Assembly (NCBI GenBank): GCA_021186555.1
Contig: JAJKFL010000005.1
Location: 6,465,678-6,529,677 of the forward strand
Source: Reticulitermes speratus
Lineage: Eukaryota > Arthropoda > Insecta > Blattodea > Rhinotermitidae
Reading direction: 5' to 3'
DNA length: 64,000 bases
Positions 20,098 to 30,955 of this stretch are shown in pieces. The number at the start of each line of letters is the position of its first letter. Within the stretch, counting starts at the first letter, position 1. The notes beneath the pieces were generated by a model. The model did no database searches, was not told the origin of the DNA, and was given only the letters and a program-made list of their open reading frames with translations. A program made the position numbers and the translations under genes.

Positions 20098-20425
20098 AAG
20101 TTAAATAATTACTGCTTTAAGCACCAAAAATTACTTTAATCAAGCTAAAGTAACAATAAAATCATTTAGGAGACACTCTGCTCCACCTCTGTTGTGGAGC
20201 AAAGTTTCGCCGATTTTCGGGGCAAAGTTACCCTACTCAAAGCACTGATAACAGTGCAATTAATTTCATAACAAAATAACTGTAAACATATCACATTAAA
20301 CAAAACGATTTAATCAACACTTTAAGCAGGTACTTACCCTGATTTGCTGTTTTCCACAAGAGTACAGTAAACAATTTGTCGATGGGTTTAGTTGAACCAC
20401 TCTATCCACTTTCATGAGTTTATTA

Positions 20426-20736
20426 CAGGGGTGGCCAAACCGAGGCTCGCCAGCCACATGCGGCTCTTTGACATATAATGTGCTGCTCGCGGAAATATGT
20501 TGGCTGAGCCCCTTTTTGCATTACAATTCATATAAAAGGTAAATAAAAATTTTCAAGCTTTATAATTATGAGAGTCCACTGGATTAAAACGTAAGTTTAG
20601 TGTTCGTGATTTTTATAACAAAATGTGCATGTAACAATAAAAACGTGTGTGTAATATTTGTTCATGTCTTGCGGCTCTCAAACATCTGAAGTTTATCGTA
20701 TGTGGCTCTTACGTTAAGCAAGTTTGGCCACCCCTG
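20426..20736. mobile_element. Non-autonomous hAT-like element, family hAT2, copy 2
   Basis: Ends CAGGGGTGGCCAAACCG and GTTTGGCCACCCCTG; flanks GTTTATTA and GTTTATAA (7 of 8 match). It lacks a piece (roughly the ACCGGGTATAAAC region) that copy 1 at 4991-5338 has. Confidence 0.88.
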
Positions 20737-20939
20737 GTTTATAACCTAGCAACATCTAGACTGAGGAACATGGTATTCTTGCAGGAGTGTTTCAATGGTG
20801 CCAAACTATGCACGCAAAAGTCCCTAGACAATCTGAATCTCTTAATTTATTAACCGAACATTTGTCACATTTGGAGAGAAGTTTTCCCTGAAGGAGCAAA
20901 GTGACCCCAACTTACAGCAGAACGCATGCAAAATTCAGT

Positions 20940-21190
20940 CAGTTCGCCTGAAGGGCAGTTAAAACCTAGAAGTAGATGGGGGGATAATATCAGACTGATG
21001 TTACAGAAACAGGGCGGGAGGGTGTGAATTGGAGTCATCTGGATCCAGTAAGGGGTCAGTGGTTGGCTTTTGTGAATAAGGTGATGAACTGTCGGATTCC
21101 ACAAAACGCGTAGGATTTCTTCATTAGCTGAACGACTATCAGCTTCGCAAGAAGGATTCTGCTGCACGGAGCTGGTTAGTTACTTAGTAC
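20940..21190 (+). pseudogene. LINE 3' fragment, family of 15285-15910
   Basis: Plus-strand translation resembles DNIRLMLQKQGGRVNW, then WLAFVNKVMN, followed by non-coding words equivalent to the 15285-15420 tail (GAAGGATTCTGCTGCACGGA against GAAGGACTCTGCTCCATGGA on that copy's sense strand). Short and broken. Confidence 0.55.
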
Positions 21191-21263
21191 GGGCGTTTAA
21201 CTGTATTCTAGTTGGCGTTACGGACCACAGTCTAATGCTGTTCCGGTACTCAGCTTCCTAGGG

Positions 21264-22313
21264 CAGTGGTATTCAACCCTTTTTGTTCACGTACCCCCAG
21301 ATACAATTTCTCTTCAACTTTGTACCCTCAAAGTTGTTGGTGCATAATTCAAGTTATACATAGTCTATAATCTACATCTAAAATAAGTTAAATAAATTAC
21401 ATCCAAAATATTGTATTAAATAATAAGTTTTAAATGAGAAAAAGGAGAGTCAGGCTATTAAATAACAAATAAGTAGGACGTCCAGAAAGTAAAGATACAA
21501 AAGCAATAAAATTTTTTAAAAATAGTTATTAACAAAATTGAGTGAAAAAACTCTTAACACATACCTTTAGCTATTTTTCAACATAATCACCACCTTTGTC
21601 AAGGCATTTCTTTAGCCTGGGTACGAGTTTTTGTATTCCGATGTCACAGAACTCCGCCGCCTGTGCACGCAACCACGCAGTGACTTCGTTTGTCACCTCT
21701 TCGTCTTCGTGAAACTTCTGGCCGGCCAGATGTTTCTTTAAATGCAAAAACAAATGGAAATCGCTGGGAGCGAGGTCTGGGCTGTGAGCGGGATGGCCGG
21801 CCAGAAGTTTCACGAAGACGAAGAGGTGAAAAACGAAGTCACTGCGTGGTTGCGTGCACAGGCGGCGGAGTTCTGTGACATCGGAATACAAAACCTCATA
21901 CCCAGGCTAAACAAATGCCTTGACAAAGGTGGTGATTATGTTGAAAAATAGCTAAAGGTATGTGTTAAGAGTTTCTTCACTCAATTTTGTTAATAACCAT
22001 TTTTAAAAAAGTTATTGCTTTTGTATCTTTACTTTCTGGATAACCCTCGTATATTATATGCACTATATGGAATAAAATGAAACTAGCCGCCCAGATAAGA
22101 ATCGCATAAAGGAGAGAGCGAGAAAGAGAAAATGGCGCTCCCAAATCGCATGTCTTTACGTCCAGGTCTCTTGTGGCTAACCCTAAATCTCGCCCTGATT
22201 ATTCAGTGTTTATCATGAAATAATATATTTATTTTTTTTTTTAATTTTACGTACCCCCTAAGACGTCTTCGCGTACCTCCGGGGGTACGCGTACCCCAGG
22301 TTGAACACCACTG
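21264..22313. mobile_element. Non-autonomous hAT-like element, family hAT1, copy 1, with an insertion
   Basis: Ends CAGTGGTATTCAACCC and GGTTGAACACCACTG; flanks TCCTAGGG and TCCTAGAG (7 of 8). Subterminal CGTACCCCC repeats at both ends. It is about twice as long as the copy at 28257-28781 because 21481-22039 carries an inserted mariner palindrome. Confidence 0.88.
21481..22039. pseudogene. Head-to-head pair of mariner transposase C-terminal halves
   Basis: The minus strand of the left part encodes HSPDLAPSDFHLFLHLKKHL, AGQKFHEDEEVTNEVTAWLR, AQAAEFCDIGIQKLVPRLKK, the C-terminal end of a mariner transposase including the PSDFHLF motif with its third catalytic aspartate. The plus strand of the right part encodes the same segment from QKFHEDEE onward. 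Both outer ends are CCAGAAAGTAAAGATACAAA and its reverse. The N-terminal half and the first two catalytic residues are missing. Confidence 0.85.
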
Positions 22314-22321
22314 TCCTAGAG

Positions 22322-23239
22322 CACCTATAATGAACTCACTGACACAATGTGTATGAATGTCGGCGCGCTACAGACAACAAATTGAATTAAATCTCCTTTC
22401 GGTATTCCTGACATTACGTAACCCTATTAAACTTTTAAAACGGAAGCAGGCTTACGGGTTTACCGGGTGTTCTTGAGGAAGTAACTCCTAGACGTTCTTT
22501 GTCTTTCACACTTCACTACACTACTTCAAGAATGATTTTGATATCATATACAAGGTAAAATGTAAAGGTCATCCTATAACCTGCCATGAGCGCATACAGG
22601 GGGGCGCTAGATGGGGGGGTGGGTGGTTAGCGCCACGCACCAGCCGCCTTTACCCCCAGGAGAAAACTACTCACATAAATAAACTTAAAAGATATAAACT
22701 CTCATATCCCTAGCCCTGCAGCCTACTGCTCAAATCTCTCACCGTATAAGACCACTTTCAGACATGCACGTGTTTCGTTTAGTGACAACACTTCCACGTA
22801 CATAGTCTCTAATTTCGACATGTCTTATAACGAGGACAACAGTTCTCATGCGTTCTCGGCACAGCACTGCCGTCTGTCCACGTGCTTCAAAACATGTAAC
22901 AACGTTGTCATTAGGCACTCTTCAAAACGTCGTCATTAATCGACAGCTAACTGCAGTACAGAACATCGAAAGAACATCGAACTTACAAACTCTGCATCCT
23001 CAACTGCATTGCACTTACCAGACTGTTGTAACATGTGTATTGGGGTGCCTCCGTGTGTTCCAAAATAGCACATGATAGCTAGAACAGTAGGCTGTCTGCA
23101 GCTCGTTTTAGAACGGGTGAAGAAACAGTCTCCAGATTAAAACAATGTTGTTGAGAAGAAACAACTGCTGCTATCTTTCAGCCAAGAGCTCCCAAAACTA
23201 GACCTTCGCGGACGTAATTCCTCCCAGTTCTTCTCATGT
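22322..23239. other. Unrecognised sequence with a SINE-C fragment
   Basis: Only 22552-22662 is recognisable: on the minus strand, a SINE-C tail piece with GGTGCGTGGCGCTAACCACC ending in TTTACCTTGT-like sequence. No head. The remainder shows no family. Confidence 0.5.
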
Positions 23240-23770
23240 GTACAGAGTGATTGAAAAAAAAAAAACGAATGAGCGCTACTTGAAAACTTCTTGTTGCCCA
23301 TCGTTCCACAGTGAGACAATTACGCAAAACTACACTTCATGTAAGATGGAGCACAACAGCATTTTGCGCTTCCTGTCCGTGCGTGGCTTTACTGCCATTT
23401 ATACTGGTCGGTGGATTGGGCGTGGAGGACGACAGAACGGCCTCCGCGAATTCTCGATTTTACTCTATGTGGCTTTTCCGTGCAATTGCGCCAAAGAGGA
23501 AGTATATCGATCAAAACCAAACACACGTGATAAATTGGAACAACAAAACCGAGATACTTTTACCGCTCTACCTCTTGATTTAAGGAAGTGTAGCATATGT
23601 GTTTTCTAGGTTGCAGAATCGTGCAAAATTCTGGTGACCTATTTTAAAACGTGACACTAAATGGTAGTGTATGTGCTTTAAAGTGGTACAATAATTGTAC
23701 GAACACAATAATCCGTTTAGGAGATAGAGACATTTAATAAAATGCATTTAATTTACGATCACCCTGTATA
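23240..23770 (+). pseudogene. Tc1/mariner-like element with degenerate transposase C-terminus
   Basis: Ends are TACAGAGTGATTGAAAA and ATCACCCTGTATA, an imperfect inverted pair. The interior frame reads GRWIGRGGRQNGLREFSILL, YVAFPCNCAKEEVYRSKPNT, RDKLEQQNRDTFTALPLD. This parallels the tail of insect IS630-type transposases (RWIGRGGP.NWPPRSPDLTP.DFFLWG..KE.VY..KP), here with decay over the PDLTP.DFF segment, so the catalytic residue is gone. About 530 bp, an internally deleted copy. Confidence 0.65.
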
Positions 23771-24220
23771 TTTCGTTCAACTCATTCGGAGCCACTATTA
23801 CTGTCTACTTCTTCGTATACCTAAGGACACTTTCACTGCTAAGGTTACACATCATCAAATGATATAATGATCCATGAACACTGGCCTGGAAGGAAAGAGG
23901 AAGCCAGAGATCTCAGCGTCCTTGCTTGGACGTACTGAAGAAAGCTACGACAAAGTTGAGGATAGTCAGTCTCCCTGCCGAGCTTTAATGAAAGCCATCA
24001 CTCTTTGATGAAGATTTCGGCTCTGATCTTTAACAGTGTACAATGAAAGAAAATGTCTGAACGATCGTCACTGGTGTGAACACAAAAGTCACATAGGTAT
24101 TGTGCAAATATATTTTTTTCCTTAATTTTTATGTTGGTCTTATTATCGGCTGTTGAACCCGTGACAAACCCCAATAACAGGACCCATATCAACAATGAAC
24201 CACTGTAATCGTCCCACCGC
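23771..24220. other. No recognisable feature
   Basis: No shared repeat or coding signal seen. Confidence 0.4.
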
Positions 24221-24634
24221 CGATCCCAGTGGCCGTGCGGTCTAAGGCGTGGGTCTACGGCCGCTCGCTTACTAGGATTGTGGGTTCGAATCCCACCGGG
24301 GACATGGATGTTTGTGTTGTGTTTGTTGTAAGGACGGTAGCATGGAACGTAAAGTGACATGAAGGACGAAAGGATTTAAACAGTACAAAATGGATCAAAG
24401 GGGAAAATCCCCGGACACGCAAAAAAAAAAAAAAAAAAAATCCCACCGGGGGCATGGATGTCTGTCTGTTGTGAGTGTTGTGTGATGTCAGGTAGAGGTC
24501 TCTGCGACGAGCTGGTCCCTCGTCCAAAGGAGTCCTACCGAGTGTGGTGTGTCTAAAATGTGTGTGATCGTGAAACATCGAAATGAGGAGGCCAAGGCAC
24601 CCGAAAAGGGGCTGTTGAGCCATAGAAAAAAAAA
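24221..24634 (+). mobile_element. Composite SINE-A with one alternative body
   Basis: Head 24221-24300, alternative body to an A-run at 24421-24440, then TCCCACCGGGGGCATGGATG and the normal body to a second A-run at 24625. The internal A-run directly before a B-box remnant marks the junction of two SINE 3' parts. Confidence 0.85.
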
Positions 24635-25277
24635 GCTCACTCTTAATTATCTCGAAATTCGTAACACTTATGAAAAGATATGGTGGGGCATAAAGCGTGT
24701 TTCATTTTATTTGGTGGGGCATAAAGTGTGTTTTTTTTCTCTATAACATTTGTTCCGACATATTTTTCACTCCGACAGATAATTAAAATCTTACCCTCGA
24801 GACGGACACTAACACGATTTGAGGATTTCGCGTAGAGCGTCTGTTATTGCTGTATTTTGACACAAAAATGTAAATTATTCAACAAATATCAGCACGCCCC
24901 CCTCAATATCTGATTTACCGATAATCCTTTTACAGATTCTCAAGTCCTCATATGTGGGACAGACGGACAGACTGACACGGCAAATTTATAAGGCATACTT
25001 TGCGTCTTCTCATTGCCAATGCGCCAGAACTTTGAGGTCTGGCAGATTCAGTACTACGGAATACAAACATAGCCTATGTGAACGTATTTCGAGGCCACGT
25101 TAAATTTAGCTAGATATCGTGTCGATTTATCAAACAAATTTATATAAAAAAAATTCTTTCGCATTGGCAGCCTGCCTGCTTATGCGAAGACTGGATACGG
25201 GACACACATTGCATTAGGTTAGGTAATGCAATAAGGTCGATCACAGATTGACCTAACTTACCTCACAGAAGAACTAA
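24635..25277. other. Largely unrecognised; possible decayed DR copy
   Basis: 24940-25020 contains GGACAGACGGACAGACTGAC and GGCATACTTTGCGTCTTCTC-type words similar to the DR repeat in minus orientation. Otherwise AT-rich. Confidence 0.3.
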
Positions 25278-25334
25278 TATATCAAAATCAAAAAATGCAC
25301 ATAAGTGTATGAAAATATATTACACACACCGTAT

Positions 25335-25380
25335 ACCTTCTACATGTTTCGGCCACTCATGTGGCAATCTTCAGGGAGGT
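25335..25380 (-). ncRNA. Hammerhead-like motif
   Basis: Minus strand: ACCUCC, CUGAAGA, U, UGCCAC/GUGGCC around AUGA, GAAA, ACAUGU, A, GAAGGU. Stem I has one mismatch and stem II one. Confidence 0.62.
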
Positions 25381-25671
25381 GCATTACAAAGGACAGATAC
25401 GTCGTTCAAAATATTTTGAACCAACGCACAGATATAAAATATTAAATTTTAAAAATAATACATAGTTTAAAATACATATTAAAGATTAAAATACAAATAA
25501 AATATATTCGTGATTGATTATTATGGGTAACGGACGGTATGTATGCAGTAAATCACCAACCAAGCAAGCGTGTTTTGATGTTACATGTACGACAGACCAT
25601 TCCGTATTTTGTATCTGTGCACTGGTTCAAAAACTTCTGTAACATTTAGATGTATCTAACCTTTGTAATGC

Positions 25672-25717
25672 ACCTCCCTGAAGACGGCCACACGAGTGGC
25701 CGAAACATGTAGGCAGT
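25672..25717 (+). ncRNA. Hammerhead-like motif
   Basis: ACCUCC, CUGAAGA, C, GGCCAC/GUGGCC around ACGA, GAAA, ACAUGU, A, GGCAGU. The extra nucleotide is C rather than U. Stem I has two mismatches. Confidence 0.6.
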
Positions 25718-26146
25718 ATACGGTGTGTATAATATACTTCCATACACTCATGTGTATTTGTTGGTGTTGATATCACATCTAATTGCTCAATGCACGGTTA
25801 TGGACCACTTAAAATACCACACTTAATTAAACAAGTACCATACTGCCGAATCAAGGCCTCACAATGCTTCACTACAGAACCAAGCAATAACTTCCGAGAC
25901 CCATCGGCAGAACTGGTAACTGTCACCTTGACTGAGGACATGTAACCCATGAAGCTGCGACAGCACAGTCAGACTAGTGACTAGACCACGAACTGGATGA
26001 CCCAGGGTCCGAATTTCGGGAGGAAAAAGAGACGTAGAGATCAGTCCTTGTGTCTCCCCAGCGGTACCGGGATGTTCTTTACCCTAGGGTAAAGCGGCCG
26101 CAGCAAGCTCCTCATTGGATGATGATTATGATAATGCCTAATAATA

Positions 26147-26466
26147 GGTAAAGGTAAAGCAATCCCATTACAGGCCTGGACAGGCCTTTAGAGTTTCAGG
26201 AGGTTGAGGCTCCCAGATTTCTAGACAATCGGCACATGAAAATGGTAAGGTTGTCAGCCCTACGCACCGGCCGCCTTTAACCCCCCCCCCCCCCCCCCCC
26301 CCAGGAAACGCTCCTGGTACTCATTTATGTTAGAGGCTGAGTCGACCCCAGGGCTATAGTGCGGCCGGAAGGATTATGTCAATGAAAAATTCCAATTACA
26401 CCATCGGGAATCGAACCCGCGGCCTTCCGGCTTGTACAGCAGTGCCTCAACCAACTGCGCCACCGC
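26147..26466 (-). mobile_element. SINE-B copy
   Basis: Minus strand head GGCGCAGTTGGTTGAGGCAC, B-box GGGTTCGATTCCCGATGGTG, then body and the tail TTTACCTTTACCTATTA. Interrupted by a C-run (about 26280-26302) where other copies have a short C/G stretch. Confidence 0.87.
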
Positions 26467-27030
26467 ACTGGTTCTTGGACCGCGTCTTTCCGTATAGAGC
26501 GACATAATTAAACATGGCTACACACTAAAGCCCGCACGTCAGAAGACTAACCGTTTCCCGACAACATCTGAAATTCGTAGAATACACAATTACTTGTCCG
26601 CCACGCCGTACCGGGATCAGATCAATAGACTCTATTTCCCGGCTTCTAACATCCTGTCAGAAGCCCCGATATGGTCTAGGTCTGAAACATGTTCCTACGT
26701 ATCATGTTGAGTGCAAAACTGCGTAAAGCGATCTACTTGTTTAGCATAATATTTACTGATCGGTCGACAAGAGATTGGTGAAAATTATGCCCATATATGT
26801 TCACAGTCCTGTGGTGATTACATTCAAAACTATAGCTTTGTGTTCACACACGGCCTAGATAGTGTGAAGTTACTTGGAATCGTCTGTAATTTCAATATTT
26901 ATTGACTGCTCGGTGTGGTTTGGGAGTTATCCGACAGGTTGGGTTGTGGCCCACAGAGGGAGCCACTGACCTGTTTAACACAGGGTCCATCAGTCATTGC
27001 AACAACAACTACCAGTTTTCACTTTATATT
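26467..27030. other. No recognisable feature
   Basis: 26690-26710 has TCTGAAACATGTTCC, loosely like a hammerhead arm, but no core is present. Confidence 0.4.
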
Positions 27031-27415
27031 CACCGTGCATCTTTTTATAATTGAATTATTTGTACCAACAAATGCACTAAGACAGTTATTTCACGCTGCC
27101 ATTAATTAATAATTATACTATAGAGGATAGTATAATATACTACTTGATTTTATTGTAATTTTTATAAGTTTTAATAATTTAATAACTTTTAGCAGCTTAA
27201 CAATACCACTAATTTTAAAAAATTTTATACGATGTGGTAACAAATACTGACTCACTGTTATGACGCAACCAAAGAATTGGTCTATGTAAAAACTCACTTA
27301 AAATACCCCCTGATGATGGCAGAATAACTGCCGAAATGCGTATTGGGGCATCCTTATAATAAAGAAAACAGTGAAAAAAACTGTCTTAGTGCATTTGTTG
27401 GTACAAATAATTCAA
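27031..27415. mobile_element. Inverted-repeat element with one hammerhead-like motif
   Basis: Left arm GAATTATTTGTACCAACAAA, TGCACTAAGACAG is mirrored by CTGTCTTAGTGCATTTGTTG, GTACAAATAATTC at 27381-27415. The left flank holds the box CACCGTGCATC (reverse of GATGCACGGTG). Only the right half carries a hammerhead-like motif. Confidence 0.75.
27305..27348 (+). ncRNA. Hammerhead-like motif with canonical CUGAUGA and GAAA
   Basis: CCCC, CUGAUGA, U, GGCAG/CUGCC around AAUAA, GAAA, then AUGCGUAU, U, GGGG. Stem I is four or more G-C pairs and stem II five perfect pairs. The stretch between GAAA and GGGG is nearly self-complementary (AAUGC against GUAUU). Confidence 0.65.
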
Positions 27416-27724
27416 CAACTACCAGGTTTGGGCCGCTCATGTAGTTTGCAGGAAGTAATCTGGTAGTAATGGTTCTACTGTGGTTTAGTCGATATCCACG
27501 TGGCAGGGATGTTACAGCAATGCAGACTGCATGCCGGTCCACCAGGGCTTGAGCCCCATATAACAGAAAATTTCGGAATACACATACAGGGTTTAAGTTA
27601 AACCAATTAATGCACAAGGATTATTAACAAAGTAAGGTACATTTTGTAACCCCATACTTACGTTTTCAGGCATCAAGTACAACTAGTTAGTACACCGGAC
27701 ACATTCAACCGGACACCACCAACA
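27416..27724. other. No recognisable feature
   Basis: Short frame 27354-27617 on the minus strand overlaps the element arm and is not recognised. Confidence 0.4.
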
Positions 27725-28206
27725 TCCCAAGCCACAGTAACCACGTACACACATTCACCGGACACACAAATCCCAAACACAGCCACACATAGACAGTACA
27801 CGACACTTCACCGGACACACAATCACCTACCCAAGACACACAGGTACACGACACTTCACCGGACACACAACATCCCAAGTCCACAGTACCACGACACTTC
27901 ACCGGACACACAACATCCCAAGCCACAGTACACGACACTTCACCGGACACACAACATCCCAAGCCACAGTACACGACACTTCACCGGACACACAACATCC
28001 CAAGCCACAGTACACGACACTTCACCGGACACACAACATCCCAAGCCACAGTACACGACACTTCACCGGACACACAACATCCCAAGCCACAGTACACGAC
28101 ACTTCACCGGACACACAACATCCCAAGCCACAGTACACGACACTTCACCGGACACACAACATCCCAAGCCACAGTACACGACACTTCACCGGACACACAA
28201 CATCCC
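27725..28206. repeat. 41-bp minisatellite, about eleven units
   Basis: Unit: ACACAACATCCCAAGCCACA, GTACACGACACTTCACCGG. Spacing is exactly 41 bp from 27901 to 28190. The first three or four units are longer and diverged, giving a homogeneous core with one ragged edge. Confidence 0.93.
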
Positions 28207-28256
28207 TAGCTACAGAATCGAGAATCGACGCAGATCGACTATATGATTGTATACAT

Positions 28257-28781
28257 CAGCGGTATTCAACCTTTTTTGTTCGCGTACCCCCACATATAAT
28301 TTCTCTTCAACTTTGTACCCTCAAAGTTGTTGGTGCACAATTCAAGTTATACACAATCTATAATCTACATCTAAAATAAGCTAAATAAATTACATCCAAA
28401 ATAATGTATTAAATAATAAGTTTTAAATGAAAAAAGGAGAGTCAAGCTATTAAATAACAAATATGTTATTGTCTATCGTATAAACAATAAAGGAACAAAG
28501 GTATTTTCGCAAAGCAAAATTATATGCACTATGTGGAATAAAATGAAACTAGCCGCCCAGATAAGAATCGCTTAAAGGAGAGAGAGAGAGAGAGAGACAG
28601 AAATGGTGCTCCAAATCGCATGTCCTTACGTCCGGGTCTCTTGTGGCTAACCCTAAATCTGGCCCTGATTATTCAGTGTTTATCATGAAATAATATATTT
28701 ATTTTTTGTTAATTTTACGTACCCCCTAAGATGTCTTCGCGTACCCCCGGGGGTACGCGTACCCCCGGTTGAATACCACTG
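28257..28781. mobile_element. Non-autonomous hAT-like element, family hAT1, copy 2
   Basis: Ends CAGCGGTATTCAACC and GGTTGAATACCACTG; flanks GTATACAT and GTATACGT (7 of 8). Contains a GA microsatellite near 28578. Shows the arrangement without the mariner palindrome present in copy 1. Confidence 0.9.
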
Positions 28782-29066
28782 GTATACGTGGCCAAAAGAC
28801 AGTAAAACTTTTTTTTTAAACTTTTATATGTTTTATATGTCTAAGTCGAATCATGTAACAATATTTGTATAATAATTTTTCACTGTGTTATGTGACGTAT
28901 CAGCTTACATCACTGACTTAGACACATTGTATTATTTACTCTTAACGTTTAGTTTTATGACTATATGCATCTATCCATTTTAATATTGTGAGCGCATGTG
29001 TACTTCCATTATAATGCCAAATGTATGTGTATCTGGATGCCATAGATATTTGTGATTCTTTGATGC

Positions 29067-29110
29067 GCCCCCTGAGGATGGCAACTTGATTGTCGAAACG
29101 TATGTAGGGG
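29067..29110 (+). ncRNA. Hammerhead-like motif
   Basis: CCCC, CUGAGGA, U, GGCAA/UUGUC around CUUGA, GAAA, ACGUAUGU (self-complementary with a G-U), A, GGGG. Stem I four G-C pairs. Confidence 0.66.
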
Positions 29111-29182
29111 TTAACAAATATCCCTTGTTAATAATTCTTGTGCATTGTTGGTTTGACCTAAACTTATGACAAAATGCACGGT
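29067..29182 (+). mobile_element. Solo arm with hammerhead-like motif and AATGCACGGT box
   Basis: The motif (29067-29110) is followed by CATTGTTGGTTTGACC, comparable with the TTGTTGGTTTTAG of other arms, and ends with AAATGCACGGT at 29172-29182. I find no inverted partner upstream. Confidence 0.6.
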
Positions 29183-30420
29183 ACATATAACATAAAACAC
29201 ATTCAGGGTGTTTAAGGGAAAATATTCCACACATCGGGAGGACGTCCGTTAGGATAAATTAAATCCAGACGACCAAAATACCTGTATCAAAGTTGAAAGG
29301 TTACGGAGATAAGGACACGAGATAAATATTGTCCTCGTGCGGTTCCACGTACTGTGCCTGTTTACTGTGATGCGTTATCCGCATACGGCGCAGGTCCGTC
29401 CTTGAGCCGATAGCCAAGCCAAGCCATACGGAGGCGAGTGCACTACGTAGTATACTTGGAAATCTAAGGAGAACTTTTATGAAACTTGTTCAAGATGTTT
29501 TTACGTAATGTTTTTAAGTCACTCATGTTAATTAAATGTTAAGTAGGTGTGTTAACATTACAGGAACTACAAATCCCTCCCTAGTTTTAATCTGTATTTG
29601 GTAATGAATAAATGTATAACAGCTACCATTCTTTAAAACTTTATCTTGCCATTATCTCTGTAACAGTCAAACTTTGGATATAAGTATGTTCGGTTATATC
29701 GACGTAATTTAACCCAAGGCACGTTATCCCGAAGTATGGCAGGTACTCCCTGATACACCCTGTGTACGAAAGGAAGTCGTGGTAATATTGAAATCACTTA
29801 GCTTTCTGGCTTGTTACTATGTGTACTGTTTCATTTAATCTCGGTACTTCCTTATGAAGCAAGAAAACTATTACTAGAAAGAAATCTGTTTGTATTAGAG
29901 CTCAACAGTTGACATAATTCGACCGCATTGCCTATCCTGCGGTATAAATCCCTGACGTCATAATCTAATGAGGAATATTTGCTTCGGTATGATTAATGAT
30001 ACAAGATGTCAAGACTTCATCAGTCAAGGAAGAATTTATAAAGAATTAATAAAGCAGACAGCAACACTGGTTGTCGCCCAACTCTGTCGTTATGAAAGAC
30101 ACCAAAACACATGATACCTTTTAGTTCAACATGTTAGGATGAATACAGCCCTTCGTGTTTCTCAAATAGTACCGGACACAAGATATAAAAATCACACTGC
30201 ATTAGCTGAGTCTTATATACCATGAGGCAATAACGCAGTCGGTCCTTTCTTCTGGTTGTCCTGATGTTCTAATAACACATCTTGTTTTAAATTGGAATGG
30301 TGATGAGCTTGGTGCTGCAGGAAACAACTTGCCACAGGTCCTGTACTTAAAATACGGAATGCTCAGTTCAGTAATTGTTTTAGCACAAGATGACAGTCTC
30401 CTGAATTTTGACACCATGTA
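29183..30420. other. Mostly unrecognised; possible mariner-type MITE
   Basis: CAGGGTGTTTAAGGGA near 29211 and TCCCTGATACACCCTG near 29745-29760 form an imperfect inverted pair of mariner type about 550 bp apart. No TA flanks and no coding sequence are visible, so it is tentative. Confidence 0.35.
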
Positions 30421-30955
30421 GCATCATAAGTTGATAATTCGATACGGTGACAACTCCCAGAAGGATGACATGTGATCAACACCATGTAGCATCATAAGTT
30501 GATAATTCAATACGGTGACAACTCCCAGAAGGATACATGTGATCAACACCATGTAGCATCGTAAGTTGATAATTCGATACGGTGACAACTCCCAGAAGGA
30601 TGACATGTGATCAACACCATGTAGCATCATGAGTTGATAATTCAATACGGTGACAACTCCCAGAAGGATGACATGTGATCAACACCATGTAGCATCATAA
30701 GTTGATAATTCGATACGGTGACAACTCCCAGAAGGATGACATGTGATCAACACCATGTAGCATCATGAGTTGATAATTCAATACGGTGACAACTCCCAGA
30801 AGGATGATATGTGATCAACACCATGTAGCATCATAATTGATAATTCAATACGATGAACAACTCCGAAAAGGCTGACGTGATCAACACCATGTAGGAACAT
30901 AAGTTGATGATTCAACACGATGACAACTCCCACAAGACCGGCAGATCAAAACACC
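30421..30955. repeat. 68-bp minisatellite, about eight units, alternating variants
   Basis: Unit: GTTGATAATTCGATACGGTG, ACAACTCCCAGAAGGATG, ACATGTGATCAACACCATGT. Starts at 30421, 30489, 30556, 30624, 30692 and 30760. TTCGAT and TTCAAT types alternate through the core; the last two units are diverged. Confidence 0.92.

Larger units (their letters stand above)
25278..25800. mobile_element. Inverted-repeat element with a hammerhead-like motif in each arm
   Basis: The left arm (TGCACATAAGTGTATGAAAA, ATTACACACACCGTATA) mirrors the right (TATACGGTGTGTATAATA, CATACACTCATGTGTATTTG). It ends in the box AATGCACGGTT at 25789-25799. The interior contains GTTTAAAATACATATTAAAG, which is the uninterrupted version of the site occupied by the insertion at 37733. 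Confidence 0.8.

Noticed and set aside
26660..26710. Further hammerhead-like site at CTGAAACATGTTCC
   Set aside because: The palindrome and GAAAC are there, but no CUGANGA or stem II lies upstream.
27725..28206. CRISPR-like array
   Set aside because: Units are contiguous with no unique spacers, and the window is eukaryotic. The same applies to the arrays at 30421, 34080 and 58771.
29211..29760. Definite mariner-type MITE
   Set aside because: The end words are only loosely inverted and no TA flanks are visible, so it is kept as a remark only.
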